Origin: UKL13-2 sp043744255
Lineage (GTDB): Bacteria > Pseudomonadota > Gammaproteobacteria > Burkholderiales > Usitatibacteraceae
Assembly: GCA_043744255.1 (NCBI GenBank)
Contig: JAYTVA010000001.1
Span: 51,379-115,378 of the forward strand
Reading direction: 5' to 3'
Length of the DNA stretch: 64,000 nt
Shown: positions 36,150-45,129 of the stretch, in pieces
How the letters are laid out: every line of letters begins with the position of its first letter
How positions within the stretch are numbered: the first letter of the stretch is position 1
Translations under genes and position numbers: made by a program
The notes under the pieces: model-generated
The model's input: the letters and a program-made list of their open reading frames with translations, nothing else
Databases searched by the model: none
What the model was told of the DNA's origin: nothing

Positions 36150-36330
36150 CATGCGTGTAAGCGCCCGCGTGGGCACGCTGCACTTTGCCCACCCTACATG
36201 CCTCAGCCTGTCATGCTGAGCGTAGCGAAGCATCTCATCCCGCAAAACTTGGGCAGTGCTCGCGTGCAAGCGGATGAGATTCTTCGGCGCGATGAAGCCG
36301 CGCCTCAGAATGACAGTTCCATGCGCGGTG
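36150..36330. repeat. Intergenic palindromic repeat (GTCATNCTGAG family)
   Basis: CTGTCATGCTGAGCG...AGCATCTCATCC (about 36208-36240) and GGATGAGATTCTTCGG...CTCAGAATGACAG (about 36272-36316) are inverted copies forming a long hairpin. A flanking CACTTTGCCCACCCTAC motif also recurs near 59537 and, inverted, near 59733. It interrupts the ABC operon. No gene is supported in 36091-36352. Confidence 0.8.
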
Positions 36331-36352
36331 CGCATCGCGAGCGGGCAACACC

Positions 36353-37243
36353 GTGAATCGCAGCCTTTACAACCGCATCATCGACCCAAGCGAAACCGCG
36401 CTCGCGTGGGCATTGCTTACACCGGCGATCCTGTTCATTCTTGCCATTGTCGCGTACCCCGTCACGACGCTAATCTACAACAGCTTCCATGATCTGCGCT
36501 TCGCGCGCGGGGTGCCGATGCGTTTCGTCGGCATCGAAAATTATTTGGCGGTCGCGAACGATTTGATGTTTTGGCGCGCGCTGAAAAATACTCTCATCAT
36601 CACCGTGGTCACCGTGCCCGGCGCGTTGTTGATTGGCTTGGGGTTGGCGATGTTGGCGAACTTACCGTTTCGCTATCGTGCCCCCGTGCGCCTCGCGTTG
36701 CTGTTGCCGTGGGCGTTGCCGTTAGCGTTTGTGGGTCTCATCTTCGCGTGGTTTTTTCACAGCGAGTACGGCATCATCAATGATGTCATTCGCCGCTTCG
36801 GTGGCACCCCGCAAATTTGGTTCAATTCGCCCGCGCTGACCATGATGGCGATTTGCGTCACCACGATTTGGAAGACCTCATCGTTCATGGCGCTCATTTT
36901 GCTCGCGGGTTTGCAAACCATTCCTGCGTCACTCTACGAAGCTGCTGAAGTCGATGGCGCATCGCGCTGGACGCAGTTCCGTGAAATCACCTTGCCGCTG
37001 CTGGTGCCGTCCATGTTGGTGGCGCTGATTTTTCGCACGCTCACTGCGATTCAATCGTTCGATATTCCCTTCAGCATGCCCGGCCCCGGCGAGGAATCGC
37101 AGACGCTGGCGATGTACATCCATCTCAATACCGTCGATTACCTCGACCTGGGCTACGGCTCGGCGTTGGCGGTGTGCATGTTTGCGCTGTCGATGGCGAC
37201 CACGTTTGTGTATCTGCGTTATGTTCGTGGAGGCGAAGAGTGA
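36353..37243 (+). CDS. CUT1 ABC transporter permease (MalF-type)
   Basis: This 296-residue inner-membrane permease has six helices and the cytoplasmic EAA loop, here EAAEVDGASRWTQFREITLPLL shortened to its core EAAEVDGASRWTQF, which docks on the ATPase. The start appears to be GTG at 36353, with a poor ribosome-binding site next to the upstream repeat. The next permease overlaps it by 4 bases. Confidence 0.92.
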   Translation: MNRSLYNRIIDPSETALAWALLTPAILFILAIVAYPVTTLIYNSFHDLRFARGVPMRFVGIENYLAVANDLMFWRALKNTLIITVVTVPGALLIGLGLAMLANLPFRYRAPVRLALLLPWALPLAFVGLIFAWFFHSEYGIINDVIRRFGGTPQIWFNSPALTMMAICVTTIWKTSSFMALILLAGLQTIPASLYEAAEVDGASRWTQFREITLPLLVPSMLVALIFRTLTAIQSFDIPFSMPGPGEESQTLAMYIHLNTVDYLDLGYGSALAVCMFALSMATTFVYLRYVRGGEE

Positions 37244-38070
37244 CCAATCTCTTCTCATCAAAATCGCTACGCTGGATTGCCGGCGGGCTGGTGATTATCA
37301 ACGGTGTTTTTCCTGCGATCTGGATATTGCTGACCTCGCTCAAAGGCGAAGCAGAACTCACGCAAAAACCGATCACATGGTTGCCGCAAAACCCGACGCT
37401 CGCCAACTACATCGCAGCGTTTACCGATCAACCGCTGCCGGTGTATTTGCTTAATAGCGCCATCGTTGCACTGCTGTCGATGGTAGTGAGTCTGACGCTC
37501 AGTACGCTGGCGGCCTATGCGATTGCGCGCCTGCAGCTTCCGCGTCGCAAATTGATCCTCACCACCATCATCGCGGTCTCGATGTTTCCGCTGGTGACCT
37601 TGATGGTGCCGCTGTTTGAAATCACGCGCGGGCTCAATCTCTTGAATAGCTATTGGGCGCTGGTGTTGCCGTACACGGTGTTGAACTTGCCGATCTGCAC
37701 CTTGATGCTGGTGAGCTTTTTTCAGGACATTCCGCGTGATCTTGAAAACGCGGCGATGATCGACGGCTGCACGCGCGTCGGCAGTTTGTTTCGCGTGGTG
37801 TTGCCACTCGCGGCACCGGGTGTATTCACGGCAGGTATCATCGCCTTCGTCAACGCGTGGGATGAATTCTTGTTGTCGTTGTCGATGAACGCGGCGGTGC
37901 AATATCGCACGCTGCCGGTCGGCATTCAGTTGTATCAGGGTGAATGGGCGTTTCCGTGGCCAGTCATTTCGGCCGCGTTGGTGGTGGCGATGGTGCCGGT
38001 GGTGATCGTCATCATCGTCTTTCAGGACAAGGTCGTGGCCGGTCTTACTTCTGGTGGTTTGAAAGGTTAG
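37240..38070 (+). CDS. CUT1 ABC transporter permease (MalG-type)
   Basis: This 276-residue partner permease has six helices and an EAA-type loop (ENAAMIDGCTRVGSLFRVVL). The GTG at 37240 overlaps the preceding stop as GTGA and has GGAGG 6 bases upstream, so it is preferred over an in-frame ATG at 37174. With the ATPase, binding protein and MalF-type permease it completes one importer. A terminator-like hairpin follows. Confidence 0.93.
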   Translation: MTNLFSSKSLRWIAGGLVIINGVFPAIWILLTSLKGEAELTQKPITWLPQNPTLANYIAAFTDQPLPVYLLNSAIVALLSMVVSLTLSTLAAYAIARLQLPRRKLILTTIIAVSMFPLVTLMVPLFEITRGLNLLNSYWALVLPYTVLNLPICTLMLVSFFQDIPRDLENAAMIDGCTRVGSLFRVVLPLAAPGVFTAGIIAFVNAWDEFLLSLSMNAAVQYRTLPVGIQLYQGEWAFPWPVISAALVVAMVPVVIVIIVFQDKVVAGLTSGGLKG

Positions 38071-38077
38071 TGAGCCG

Positions 38078-38112
38078 AAACACCAGCACTGGCGAGGTGT
38101 TTGGCGTTTTTT
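38078..38112 (+). terminator. Probable terminator after the ABC permeases
   Basis: AAACACC and GGTGTTT form a short stem with an 11-base loop, followed by GGCGTTTTTT. It is weaker than other terminators here and may be leaky. Confidence 0.55.
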
Positions 38113-38133
38113 AATATGTGGGGTATGCGTTAG

Positions 38134-40386
38134 ATGGTGTCAAACGAATCCATTCATCAAGCGGATTTTCAACGGCTGGCCGAGGTACGTGCGGTGTCGG
38201 CGACGACCAGCGAAGCGCGTTTTACGGTCGATGGAATTTTCTTGTCGATCACCGCGCATGCAGAAGGGTTGTTGCGATTGCGCATCGGTGAATCGCAGTT
38301 GCCGGATTACGGTTTGTTGCAGCAAGCCGCCGCAGGCTCACTCACGGTCAGCGAAATCAAGGGACACTGGCGCATCGCAAGCGGTGACGCGGAGCTAGAA
38401 ATTTACGCGCAACCATTTCGCATCGTATTGAAGCGTGACAGCAAGGTCGTGTTGGAATCCATCACTGACCAACATTTTCGTGGCCGCACTCGTTTGCCGA
38501 TTTTTGGCGTCACGACCAATGGTGACAAGCGCTGGTGCGCATCCTTCGCGCTCGCCAGTGACACGGCGGTCTACGGCTTCGGCGAAAAATTTGGGCCGCT
38601 CAACAAGCGCGGGCAACTCGTCCGTGGCCGCACCGAAGATGCGCTGGGTGTAAACACGGAATTGTCGTACAAAAATATTCCGTTTTGCTGGAGCCCGGAT
38701 GGCTGGGGCTTACTTGCACACACGCCCGGCCTGACGCGTCACGGTGTGGGTTTTCCGCAATGGTCGCACCGCAGCTATGTGCTGGAAGTCACCGACGACG
38801 CGCTCGATTTATTTTTGTTTGCAGGTTCGCCTGCCCATATCCTCAATCAATACACCGCACTCACCGGTCGCCCAGTGGTGCCACCGCTGTGGAGCTTTGG
38901 CATGTGGCTATCGCGTGCGTTCTACAAGACGCCTCAAGACGCTATCGACACCGTCGCAGAATTACGCAAACGAAACATCCCCTGCGATGTCATCACGCTC
39001 GATGGCCGCGCCGCGTGGGAGGTACGCACGCGGTTCGCGTTTGAGTGGGACAAATCACGTTTCGACGATCCGAAAAAAATTCTCGCCACGCTCAAATCAT
39101 TCAACCTAAAAGTCTGCGCGTGGGAATATCCGTTCGTGTCGATTCACAACCCGCTGTTTGCTGAGCTTGAAGCCAAAGGCTGGCTACTAAAAAAAGCTGA
39201 CGGCAGCGCCTATGTGTTCGACTGGGTAAAAGACCCGACTGATAATCCATTCGGCAGCGTGCTCACACCGTTGCCGCCATCCGGCGCGCTCGATTTCACG
39301 CATCAAGATGCGGCGAAATTTTGGGCAGACAGTCACAACAAACTATTTGACGATGGCGTCGATGTCATCAAAACCGATTTCGGCGAGCAGGTGGAGGACG
39401 ACATGCACGCGCACAACGGTGACACTGGCGCGCGGCTACACAACGTCTACCCACTTTTGTACAACCAATGCGTGTTTGATGCAACACAGCGCTACAACGA
39501 TCAACACGGACGCGGTGCCGCGATGGTGTGGGGACGCGATGGCTTCATCGGTAGCCAACGATTCCCGATGCAATGGGGTGGCGACCCGCAGACCGATTGG
39601 GAGGGCATGGCTGCCAGTATTCGTGGTGGGCTCGGCTACGGCATGAGTGGTGTGCCGTACTACGCTAGCGATGTCGGTGGCTTTTATGGCGCGACGCAAC
39701 CTGACCCGGAGTTGTATTTGCGCTGGACGGCGAACGCAATTTTTTGCTCGCACTTTCGTTATCACGGCATCGGGGAACGCGAGCCGTGGGCGTTGGGTGC
39801 TGAGGTCGAAGCGGTCGCCAAAAAACTTCTCGCATGGCGCTATCGCTTGATTCCATACATCGCGGGTGCTGCCGAACAGGCCGCCAACACTGGCTTACCG
39901 CTGATGCGCGCGATGGCGCTGGCGTTCCCGCATGACCGAATGGCGCGTAGCTTCGAAGGCCAATACTTGTTCGGCGATGCGCTGTTAGTGGCACCGATCA
40001 TTCGCGCGGGCGGCAGCGTCGAAGTGCATTTCCCCGCTGGCAATGATTGGTTCGATCTGGATACCGGCGAAAAAATCAGTGGGGGCACGACCCGCGTCAT
40101 CCAAAAAGCCATCGACGAATTACCCGCGTGGGGACGCGAAGGTTACGTCTTGTGTTTGGGTGCTGCGGTATTGCACACGGGCGAAATTTCGCTGACGGCA
40201 CCGGTCACTGAAGTCCGCATATTTGGTCAGCCGCGTCATGCGGTGACGGTGATGAATTCGGTGGTGTCAGTGTCAATTGAGAACGATGAAGCATGGTTAA
40301 ACGGAATCTCCGCAGGCGCGTGTCGCACCACTCCCGGCTGGCGCGCAAGCGAGGAGGGCGGTCGGGTGCGAATCGCGCGCGTATGA
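38134..40386 (+). CDS. GH31 glycoside hydrolase (YicI/alpha-xylosidase-like)
   Basis: This 750-residue retaining alpha-glycosidase has an N-terminal beta-sandwich (about 1-240), a TIM barrel (about 245-580) and C-terminal beta domains. The nucleophile is D415 in VIKTDFGE and the acid/base is D484 in MQWGGD. KTDFGE matches the alpha-xylosidase YicI type. The sulfoquinovosidase YihQ type instead has ADFGE with Arg/Trp sulfonate-binding motifs, which are not seen. No signal peptide is found, so it acts in the cytoplasm on imported glycosides. The ATG overlap downstream couples it to the epimerase. Confidence 0.88.
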   Translation: MVSNESIHQADFQRLAEVRAVSATTSEARFTVDGIFLSITAHAEGLLRLRIGESQLPDYGLLQQAAAGSLTVSEIKGHWRIASGDAELEIYAQPFRIVLKRDSKVVLESITDQHFRGRTRLPIFGVTTNGDKRWCASFALASDTAVYGFGEKFGPLNKRGQLVRGRTEDALGVNTELSYKNIPFCWSPDGWGLLAHTPGLTRHGVGFPQWSHRSYVLEVTDDALDLFLFAGSPAHILNQYTALTGRPVVPPLWSFGMWLSRAFYKTPQDAIDTVAELRKRNIPCDVITLDGRAAWEVRTRFAFEWDKSRFDDPKKILATLKSFNLKVCAWEYPFVSIHNPLFAELEAKGWLLKKADGSAYVFDWVKDPTDNPFGSVLTPLPPSGALDFTHQDAAKFWADSHNKLFDDGVDVIKTDFGEQVEDDMHAHNGDTGARLHNVYPLLYNQCVFDATQRYNDQHGRGAAMVWGRDGFIGSQRFPMQWGGDPQTDWEGMAASIRGGLGYGMSGVPYYASDVGGFYGATQPDPELYLRWTANAIFCSHFRYHGIGEREPWALGAEVEAVAKKLLAWRYRLIPYIAGAAEQAANTGLPLMRAMALAFPHDRMARSFEGQYLFGDALLVAPIIRAGGSVEVHFPAGNDWFDLDTGEKISGGTTRVIQKAIDELPAWGREGYVLCLGAAVLHTGEISLTAPVTEVRIFGQPRHAVTVMNSVVSVSIENDEAWLNGISAGACRTTPGWRASEEGGRVRIARV

Positions 40387-41273
40387 GTTTGCAAACTGCG
40401 CCAATGGTCCTGCGCGCTGGCGACGCCGCACTCACGCTATGTCCCGCAACTGGCGGTGCCATCGCGCGCTATCGTTGGCGTGAACACGACATCCTGCGCC
40501 CGGCCAGCGATGCAGCAATCCGCGATCAACTGGTACGGCAAATGGGTTGCTATCCGCTGTTGCCGTATAGCAATCGCATTGGTCACGCGCGCGTTGAGGT
40601 CGATGGTGTCGTGCACGAATTGCGCGCCAACTTTGCGCCAGAGCCGCACGCGGTGCATGGCTTTGCGTGGCAGCGCCAGTGGCAGGTTGCGGCACACGAT
40701 GCACATAGCGCAAGACTTGAATTGCAGCACACGCCTGATGCAGATTGGCCGTTCGCCTGCGATGCAGCACAAACCATCGCGCTCAGTGATGACCAATGCA
40801 CGGTGGGCCTGAGCGTGACCAATCGCGATTCACGCATCATGCCAGCGGGGCTGGGTTTCCATCCATACTTCACCCTGCAAGAGCACACGACGCTCACCAC
40901 GCAATGGAATAGCATGTGGACAATGAACGAAGAAAAACTACCGACAACATTGGTGAACATCCCGCCCGAGGCTGACTTCGCACGTGCGCGCGCAGTGGCG
41001 GGTTGGCAAGTCGATCACTGTTTTGCTGGATGGAGCCGGGACGCGGTGCTCGATTACCAAACGCACCGCGTACACATCACCGCCAGTGAAAATTGCGATC
41101 ACGTGGTTTGTTATGTGCCGAGCGATGGCCGGGCGTTCATCGCCATCGAGCCCGCAACGCACGCCAACAATGCGCTGCAACGTAATCCCGGCACGATGCG
41201 CTGGCTGAAACGCGGAGAATCATTCGAGATTGCGATGACATTGACGATGCAAACCGTAGACAGCCATGCGTGA
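40383..41273 (+). CDS. Aldose 1-epimerase (mutarotase) family protein
   Basis: This 296-residue galactose-mutarotase-like protein interconverts sugar anomers, so that the beta or alpha form reaches the sugar dehydrogenase. Features include YPLLPYSNRIGHARVEVDG, the HGFAWQRQW segment with its conserved His, and GLGFHPYFTL. The ATG at 40383 overlaps the GH31 stop as ATGA; an upstream in-frame start inside GH31 is not used. The lactonase gene overlaps its end by 8 bases. Confidence 0.9.
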   Translation: MSLQTAPMVLRAGDAALTLCPATGGAIARYRWREHDILRPASDAAIRDQLVRQMGCYPLLPYSNRIGHARVEVDGVVHELRANFAPEPHAVHGFAWQRQWQVAAHDAHSARLELQHTPDADWPFACDAAQTIALSDDQCTVGLSVTNRDSRIMPAGLGFHPYFTLQEHTTLTTQWNSMWTMNEEKLPTTLVNIPPEADFARARAVAGWQVDHCFAGWSRDAVLDYQTHRVHITASENCDHVVCYVPSDGRAFIAIEPATHANNALQRNPGTMRWLKRGESFEIAMTLTMQTVDSHA

Positions 41274-42177
41274 ATTGGGAACCGCGAAACTATTGCTCGA
41301 CGCACACGCCGCGCTAGGCGAATGCCCACTATGGAGCGACACGGAACAGGCGTTGTATTGGGTCGATATTTCTGGCCGCACGATTCATCGCTTCAACCCT
41401 GCGACCGGACTCGATGCACATTGGTCGATGCCCTGTGAGCCCGGCTGCATTGGCCTCGCTGCATCCGGTGGCGTAGTCGCAGCACTACGCGATGGCTTCT
41501 ATCGGTTTCATCCTGACACGGCCACGTTGAAAAAAATCGCCGACGCACCTTACGACACGCGCGAGTTTCGATTCAATGATGGCCGCTGCGACGCCGAGGG
41601 ACGGTTCTGGGCTGGCGCAATGTATGAGCCAAGAACGGCGGCACTCGCCGGCATGTTTTGCCTCGAACGCAGCCATTCACGGGCAGGTTGGGGTGTGAAT
41701 GATGACTGGGGCGTGAAGGTCAGCAACGGCATGGCGTTCAGCATTGATGAGCGCACCGTGTACCAAGCCGATACGCCCAATCACGTCATCTACCAATTCG
41801 CGTTCGATCCCATTAAAGGAAGCGCGAGCGGGCGCAAAGAATTCGCACGTGTGGCCGCCAACCGCGAATCACCTGACTACGGCGGTCGTCCCGACGGTGC
41901 GGCGATAGATGTGAACGGCAATTACTGGAGCGCGCAATACGAAGGTGGCCGCGTGCTGCGCTTCGCACCAAGCGGTGAAGTGACTGGCGTCGTGCACGTC
42001 CCCGCGCGGCGCACCACCATGGTCGCGTTTGGTGGTGCGCACATGAAAACACTGTTCATCACCACCGCCCGCGATGGTGCCAGCGCTGCTGAGTTGGCGC
42101 ACGATCCGCATGCAGGGGGAATTTTTTCCATTGACGTCGATGTCGCCGGGTTGCGTTCACCGCGCTATGTTGATTGA
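41266..42177 (+). CDS. SMP-30/gluconolactonase-family lactonase
   Basis: This 303-residue six-bladed propeller hydrolyses an aldonolactone. Family elements are GECPLWSD (metal-binding Glu), RFNDGRCDAEGRFWAGAMY, VSNGMAFSIDERTVY, and GRPDGAAIDVNGNYW (metal-binding Asp). It overlaps the epimerase gene and precedes the sugar dehydrogenase, so it should open the lactone made by that enzyme. Xylonolactonase, arabinonolactonase and sulfogluconolactonase all belong to this family. Confidence 0.92.
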   Translation: MRELGTAKLLLDAHAALGECPLWSDTEQALYWVDISGRTIHRFNPATGLDAHWSMPCEPGCIGLAASGGVVAALRDGFYRFHPDTATLKKIADAPYDTREFRFNDGRCDAEGRFWAGAMYEPRTAALAGMFCLERSHSRAGWGVNDDWGVKVSNGMAFSIDERTVYQADTPNHVIYQFAFDPIKGSASGRKEFARVAANRESPDYGGRPDGAAIDVNGNYWSAQYEGGRVLRFAPSGEVTGVVHVPARRTTMVAFGGAHMKTLFITTARDGASAAELAHDPHAGGIFSIDVDVAGLRSPRYVD

Positions 42178-42201
42178 TCCAAACCACGATGCAAACCAAC
42201 C

Positions 42202-42975
42202 ATGACCCAATACCCCAGCCTACAACATCGCGTCGTCTTCATCTCCGGCGGCGCATCCGGCATCGGTGCTGCCCTCGTCGAACACTTCGCGCTGCAAGGT
42301 GCCAAGGTCGCGTTCTGTGACGTGGATGACACCGCGAGCGCCGCGCTGATTGCCTCCCTAGTCCACGCGCAGCACGCACCAATTTTTTCGCACTGCGATG
42401 TTTGCGACATCCCCGCGTATCAAAAAGTGTTGGCCGATGTCGCTACTCGTCACGGCGCGATTCGTGTGCTCATCAATAATGCCGGCAACGATCAGCGCCG
42501 CAGCCTTGAAGAACTTACGCTGGAAAATTGGGAAAGCGCGCTCGCGCTCAACTTGCGTCATCACGTGTTTGCGATTCAGTCAGTTGCACCGGCGATGGCG
42601 GCGGCAGGTGGCGGCTCGATCATCAACCTCGGCTCGGTGTCGTGGATGCGCGGGCGGCCAAATTTATTGGGCTACACGGCGTCGAAGGCCGCAATTTCCG
42701 GCATCTCACGCACCCTTGCACGCGAGCTAGGTGAGAACAATATCCGCGTCAACGCACTCGTCCCCGGTGCCATCGTCACGCCGCGTCAACAAGCGCTGTG
42801 GCGCGATGCCGATGAAGACAAAAAATTTATTGATTTACAGTGCTTAAAAATCCGCCTCGATCCATCGCATGTTGCGCGCACGGCGTTGTTTCTGGCCGCT
42901 GACGATTCAGATGGTATTACCGGGCAAAACATCATTGTGGACGCGGGGCTGGCGCAGGTTTCAGTCGCGGGATAA
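42202..42975 (+). CDS. SDR-family sugar 1-dehydrogenase (XylB-like)
   Basis: This 257-residue NAD(P)-dependent enzyme oxidises an aldose to its lactone. It shows the cofactor motif GGASGIG (16-22), NNAGND (92-97) and the catalytic set S145, Y158, K162 (YTASK). Segments such as NNAGNDQRR, NLRHHVF and VPGAIVTPRQ recall Caulobacter D-xylose dehydrogenase XylB. Sulfoquinovose dehydrogenases are also SDR proteins, so the substrate is open. It completes the dehydrogenase-lactonase-dehydratase-aldolase set. Confidence 0.88.
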   Translation: MTQYPSLQHRVVFISGGASGIGAALVEHFALQGAKVAFCDVDDTASAALIASLVHAQHAPIFSHCDVCDIPAYQKVLADVATRHGAIRVLINNAGNDQRRSLEELTLENWESALALNLRHHVFAIQSVAPAMAAAGGGSIINLGSVSWMRGRPNLLGYTASKAAISGISRTLARELGENNIRVNALVPGAIVTPRQQALWRDADEDKKFIDLQCLKIRLDPSHVARTALFLAADDSDGITGQNIIVDAGLAQVSVAG

Positions 42976-42996
42976 CTTGAGAGAGGAAAAACATTC

Positions 42997-43932
42997 ATGA
43001 AAAAATTATTCGCACTATTGGCATCACTCGCAATCTCAGCGTCGTTCGCGCAAACCTACCCAACCAAACCGATCACCGTCATCGTGCCCTTTGGCCCCGG
43101 TGGCACCACCGATTTGATGGCGCGCTTGCTGCAAGCGGAATTTGAAAAAGTGGTTGGCGGCGCCCTCATTGTGAGCAACAAAGCCGGTGCCGGTGGTGCC
43201 ATCGCCATGAGCGAAGTCGCGCGCGCCACGCCGGATGGCCACACCTTGGCGATGACCACGATTGGTCCGCAAGTGCTGCAACCAACACTCAAAAAACTCA
43301 GTTACCAAAGCGATAGTTTTGACTTTATTTGCGGCACCTATGACGTGCCCTTGATGCTGATGGTCACACAGGATTCGCCATTCAAATCGCTCGCTGATGT
43401 GATCGCATTCGCCAAACAAAACCCCGGCAAGCTCACCTATGGCTCGTCAGGGCAGGGCACCGCGCTACACATCGCGATGGCTGCGGTCATGAAGCGCGCG
43501 GGTGCAGAGGCTCTGCACGTTCCGTACAAAAGCACCGGCGAGATGGCCACGGGTCTACTCGGCAAGCACATCATGATCTTCGCCGAAACACCCGCCGTGG
43601 CCACGCAATATCAGTTGCGCCCACTCGCGATACTCGCCGAGCAGCGTCTGGAATCACACCCGGCGGTACCGACCGGAAACGACGCCGGTGTGGACGTGAA
43701 GGGCGCGGTATGGGGCGGGCTGGTGGCACCGAAAGGGTTGCCTGTGGAGGTGCGCAATCGCCTGCAAACGGCCTGCGCCAAGGCTACCGCGAGTGATGCT
43801 TACAAGACGGGCGCAACCCGATTAAATAGCCCGCTCGTGTACCGCGACGGCGCGGCGTTTGCTGCGTTCGCCGCCAGCGAAGCCAAGCTCTATGCGGCAG
43901 CGGTGCGTGAATTTGGGCTGGAGGAAAAGTAG
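42997..43932 (+). CDS. Tripartite tricarboxylate transporter binding protein (TctC/Bug)
   Basis: This 311-residue periplasmic protein binds a carboxylate. It has a signal peptide (about 1-18, ending SFA), then YPTKPITVIVPFGPGGTTDL, the Bug-family ligand-binding start, and AGAGGAIAMSEVARA. GAGAGGAAA precedes its ATG. The membrane partners TctA and TctB are not in the window, as is common for Bug proteins in Burkholderiales. In sulfolactate loci of other bacteria the uptake system SlcHFG is of this type, so sulfolactate or a sugar acid is possible. Confidence 0.9.
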   Translation: MKKLFALLASLAISASFAQTYPTKPITVIVPFGPGGTTDLMARLLQAEFEKVVGGALIVSNKAGAGGAIAMSEVARATPDGHTLAMTTIGPQVLQPTLKKLSYQSDSFDFICGTYDVPLMLMVTQDSPFKSLADVIAFAKQNPGKLTYGSSGQGTALHIAMAAVMKRAGAEALHVPYKSTGEMATGLLGKHIMIFAETPAVATQYQLRPLAILAEQRLESHPAVPTGNDAGVDVKGAVWGGLVAPKGLPVEVRNRLQTACAKATASDAYKTGATRLNSPLVYRDGAAFAAFAASEAKLYAAAVREFGLEEK

Positions 43933-43937
43933 CGCCT

Positions 43938-44071
43938 ACCACCCCTCATCCCCCGCCTTCTCCCTCGGGAGAAGGAGCCGTTGGCGCTCCGATGAGGTCG
44001 CGGTGAAAGTTTTAACGGTGACCAATGGCCGCAAAAGCCCTTCTCCCGAGGGGGAAGGGTTGGGATGAGGG
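43938..44071. repeat. Intergenic palindromic repeat (CTTCTCCC family)
   Basis: CCCTCATCCCCCGCCTTCTCC near 43943 has an inverted partner, CTTCTCCCGAGGGGGAAGGG to GGATGAGGG, ending near 44071. It is related in composition to 17820-17880. With the next repeat it fills most of the 359-base gap before the GntR gene. Confidence 0.75.
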
Positions 44072-44117
44072 TGATTCCGGCAGTATTGATCCGGAAATGA
44101 AATTATTCGTAGTGCGT

Positions 44118-44162
44118 GTAGCCCGGAAGTCCCTGTGGGACGCTACGCTCCTTCCGGGCTAC
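44118..44162. repeat. Intergenic hairpin repeat (GTAGCCCGGAAG family)
   Basis: GTAGCCCGGAAG (44118-44129) and CTTCCGGGCTAC (44151-44162) form a 12-bp stem, with CGCTACGCTC before the right arm. The same element occurs at 46742-46825. Confidence 0.85.
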
Positions 44163-44291
44163 GGCAAAGTTCTGACCCTCGAAAAAAAATTTTGCAGTCC
44201 GCCGAAGGGCTGGATTGATAGCACTTCACTTGCGGATGTCGCCCCAGAAAACTGAAAATCGAATAAGTCGCAAACAGAATGCAACACTACA

Positions 44292-45110
44292 CTAGCCGCG
44301 CTCGTTCTTCGCCAGATCACTAAAGTATTCGTAGTGTTCCGTGTTCACCAGCGAGCGGCGAAACTCCACGGGTACGTCGTTAAACGTCATCGCCACGCGC
44401 CGGATCTCCAGCAGTGGCTCACCGGCCTCGATGCCCAATACTCCGGCGCTATCCGCGTCGGCACGGCGTGCGCGCAGCCGCTCAGCCGAGCGCACCACGC
44501 TTACGCCAAAGGCCGTTTGATAGAGGTGATAAATCGTGTTAGGGCGGTTGCGGAACTTGGCTTCGGTGAGTTTCGGAAACATTGCTTGCGGAATCACGAT
44601 ACTGTCGAAAATGATCGGTCGCGCGTCTAGGCGCAACACGTTGCGGATGCGAAAAACCTTTGCGCCGAGGGCAATATTGAGGTGCTGCGCTTCTTCCGCG
44701 TCGGCCTTGCTGCGGGCAAACGAAAGCATCATGACTTCCGGCGTTTCCTTGCTGCCATCGTCGCGCACGATATGAAAAAAATGAAACATCAGGCGTTCGC
44801 GATTGTGTGCGGCGACGAAGGTGCCACGTCCTTGCTGGCGAACGAGGATGTTTTCGCTGGCCAGCTCATCGACGGCTTTTCGCACCGTGCCAATCGCCAC
44901 ATCAAACCGCTCCGCCAATTTGCGCTCGGCGGGGATTGCTGTGCCGGGCTTCCATTCACCGCTACTAAGCGTTTCGGTGAGCAGGCGTTTCACTTCTTTG
45001 TAGAGCGGCGTATCGAGCGCGGCACCAGCGGCGAGTTTGTGTTGGCGCGCGGGATCTTCCCATTTCGGCATGGCATTGGGCTCAGTTGAACGTGTCATCA
45101 TCATAACCAA
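44292..45110 (-). CDS. GntR/HutC-family transcriptional regulator
   Basis: This 272-residue regulator has an N-terminal GntR winged helix (about 30-105, with YKEVKRLLTETLSSGEW and AERFDVAIGTVRKAVDELA) and a C-terminal UTRA ligand-binding domain (about 120-265). It is divergent from suyA. The perfect palindrome TCATCTAGATGA lies between the two genes and recurs before the TonB receptor. It is therefore the likely regulator of both, probably a repressor released by a pathway intermediate. The exact start among several Met codons is uncertain. Confidence 0.9.
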   Translation of the reverse strand: MVMMMTRSTEPNAMPKWEDPARQHKLAAGAALDTPLYKEVKRLLTETLSSGEWKPGTAIPAERKLAERFDVAIGTVRKAVDELASENILVRQQGRGTFVAAHNRERLMFHFFHIVRDDGSKETPEVMMLSFARSKADAEEAQHLNIALGAKVFRIRNVLRLDARPIIFDSIVIPQAMFPKLTEAKFRNRPNTIYHLYQTAFGVSVVRSAERLRARRADADSAGVLGIEAGEPLLEIRRVAMTFNDVPVEFRRSLVNTEHYEYFSDLAKNERG

Positions 45111-45129
45111 CCGGCATCAATCAAACAAC

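Noticed and set aside
36087..36356. 89-codon frame between the binding protein and permease
   Set aside because: It runs through the palindromic repeat and is explained by it.
38134..40386. Calling the GH31 enzyme a sulfoquinovosidase
   Set aside because: The nucleophile region is KTDFGE, not the ADFGE form with Arg/Trp sulfonate-binding residues known for YihQ-type enzymes.
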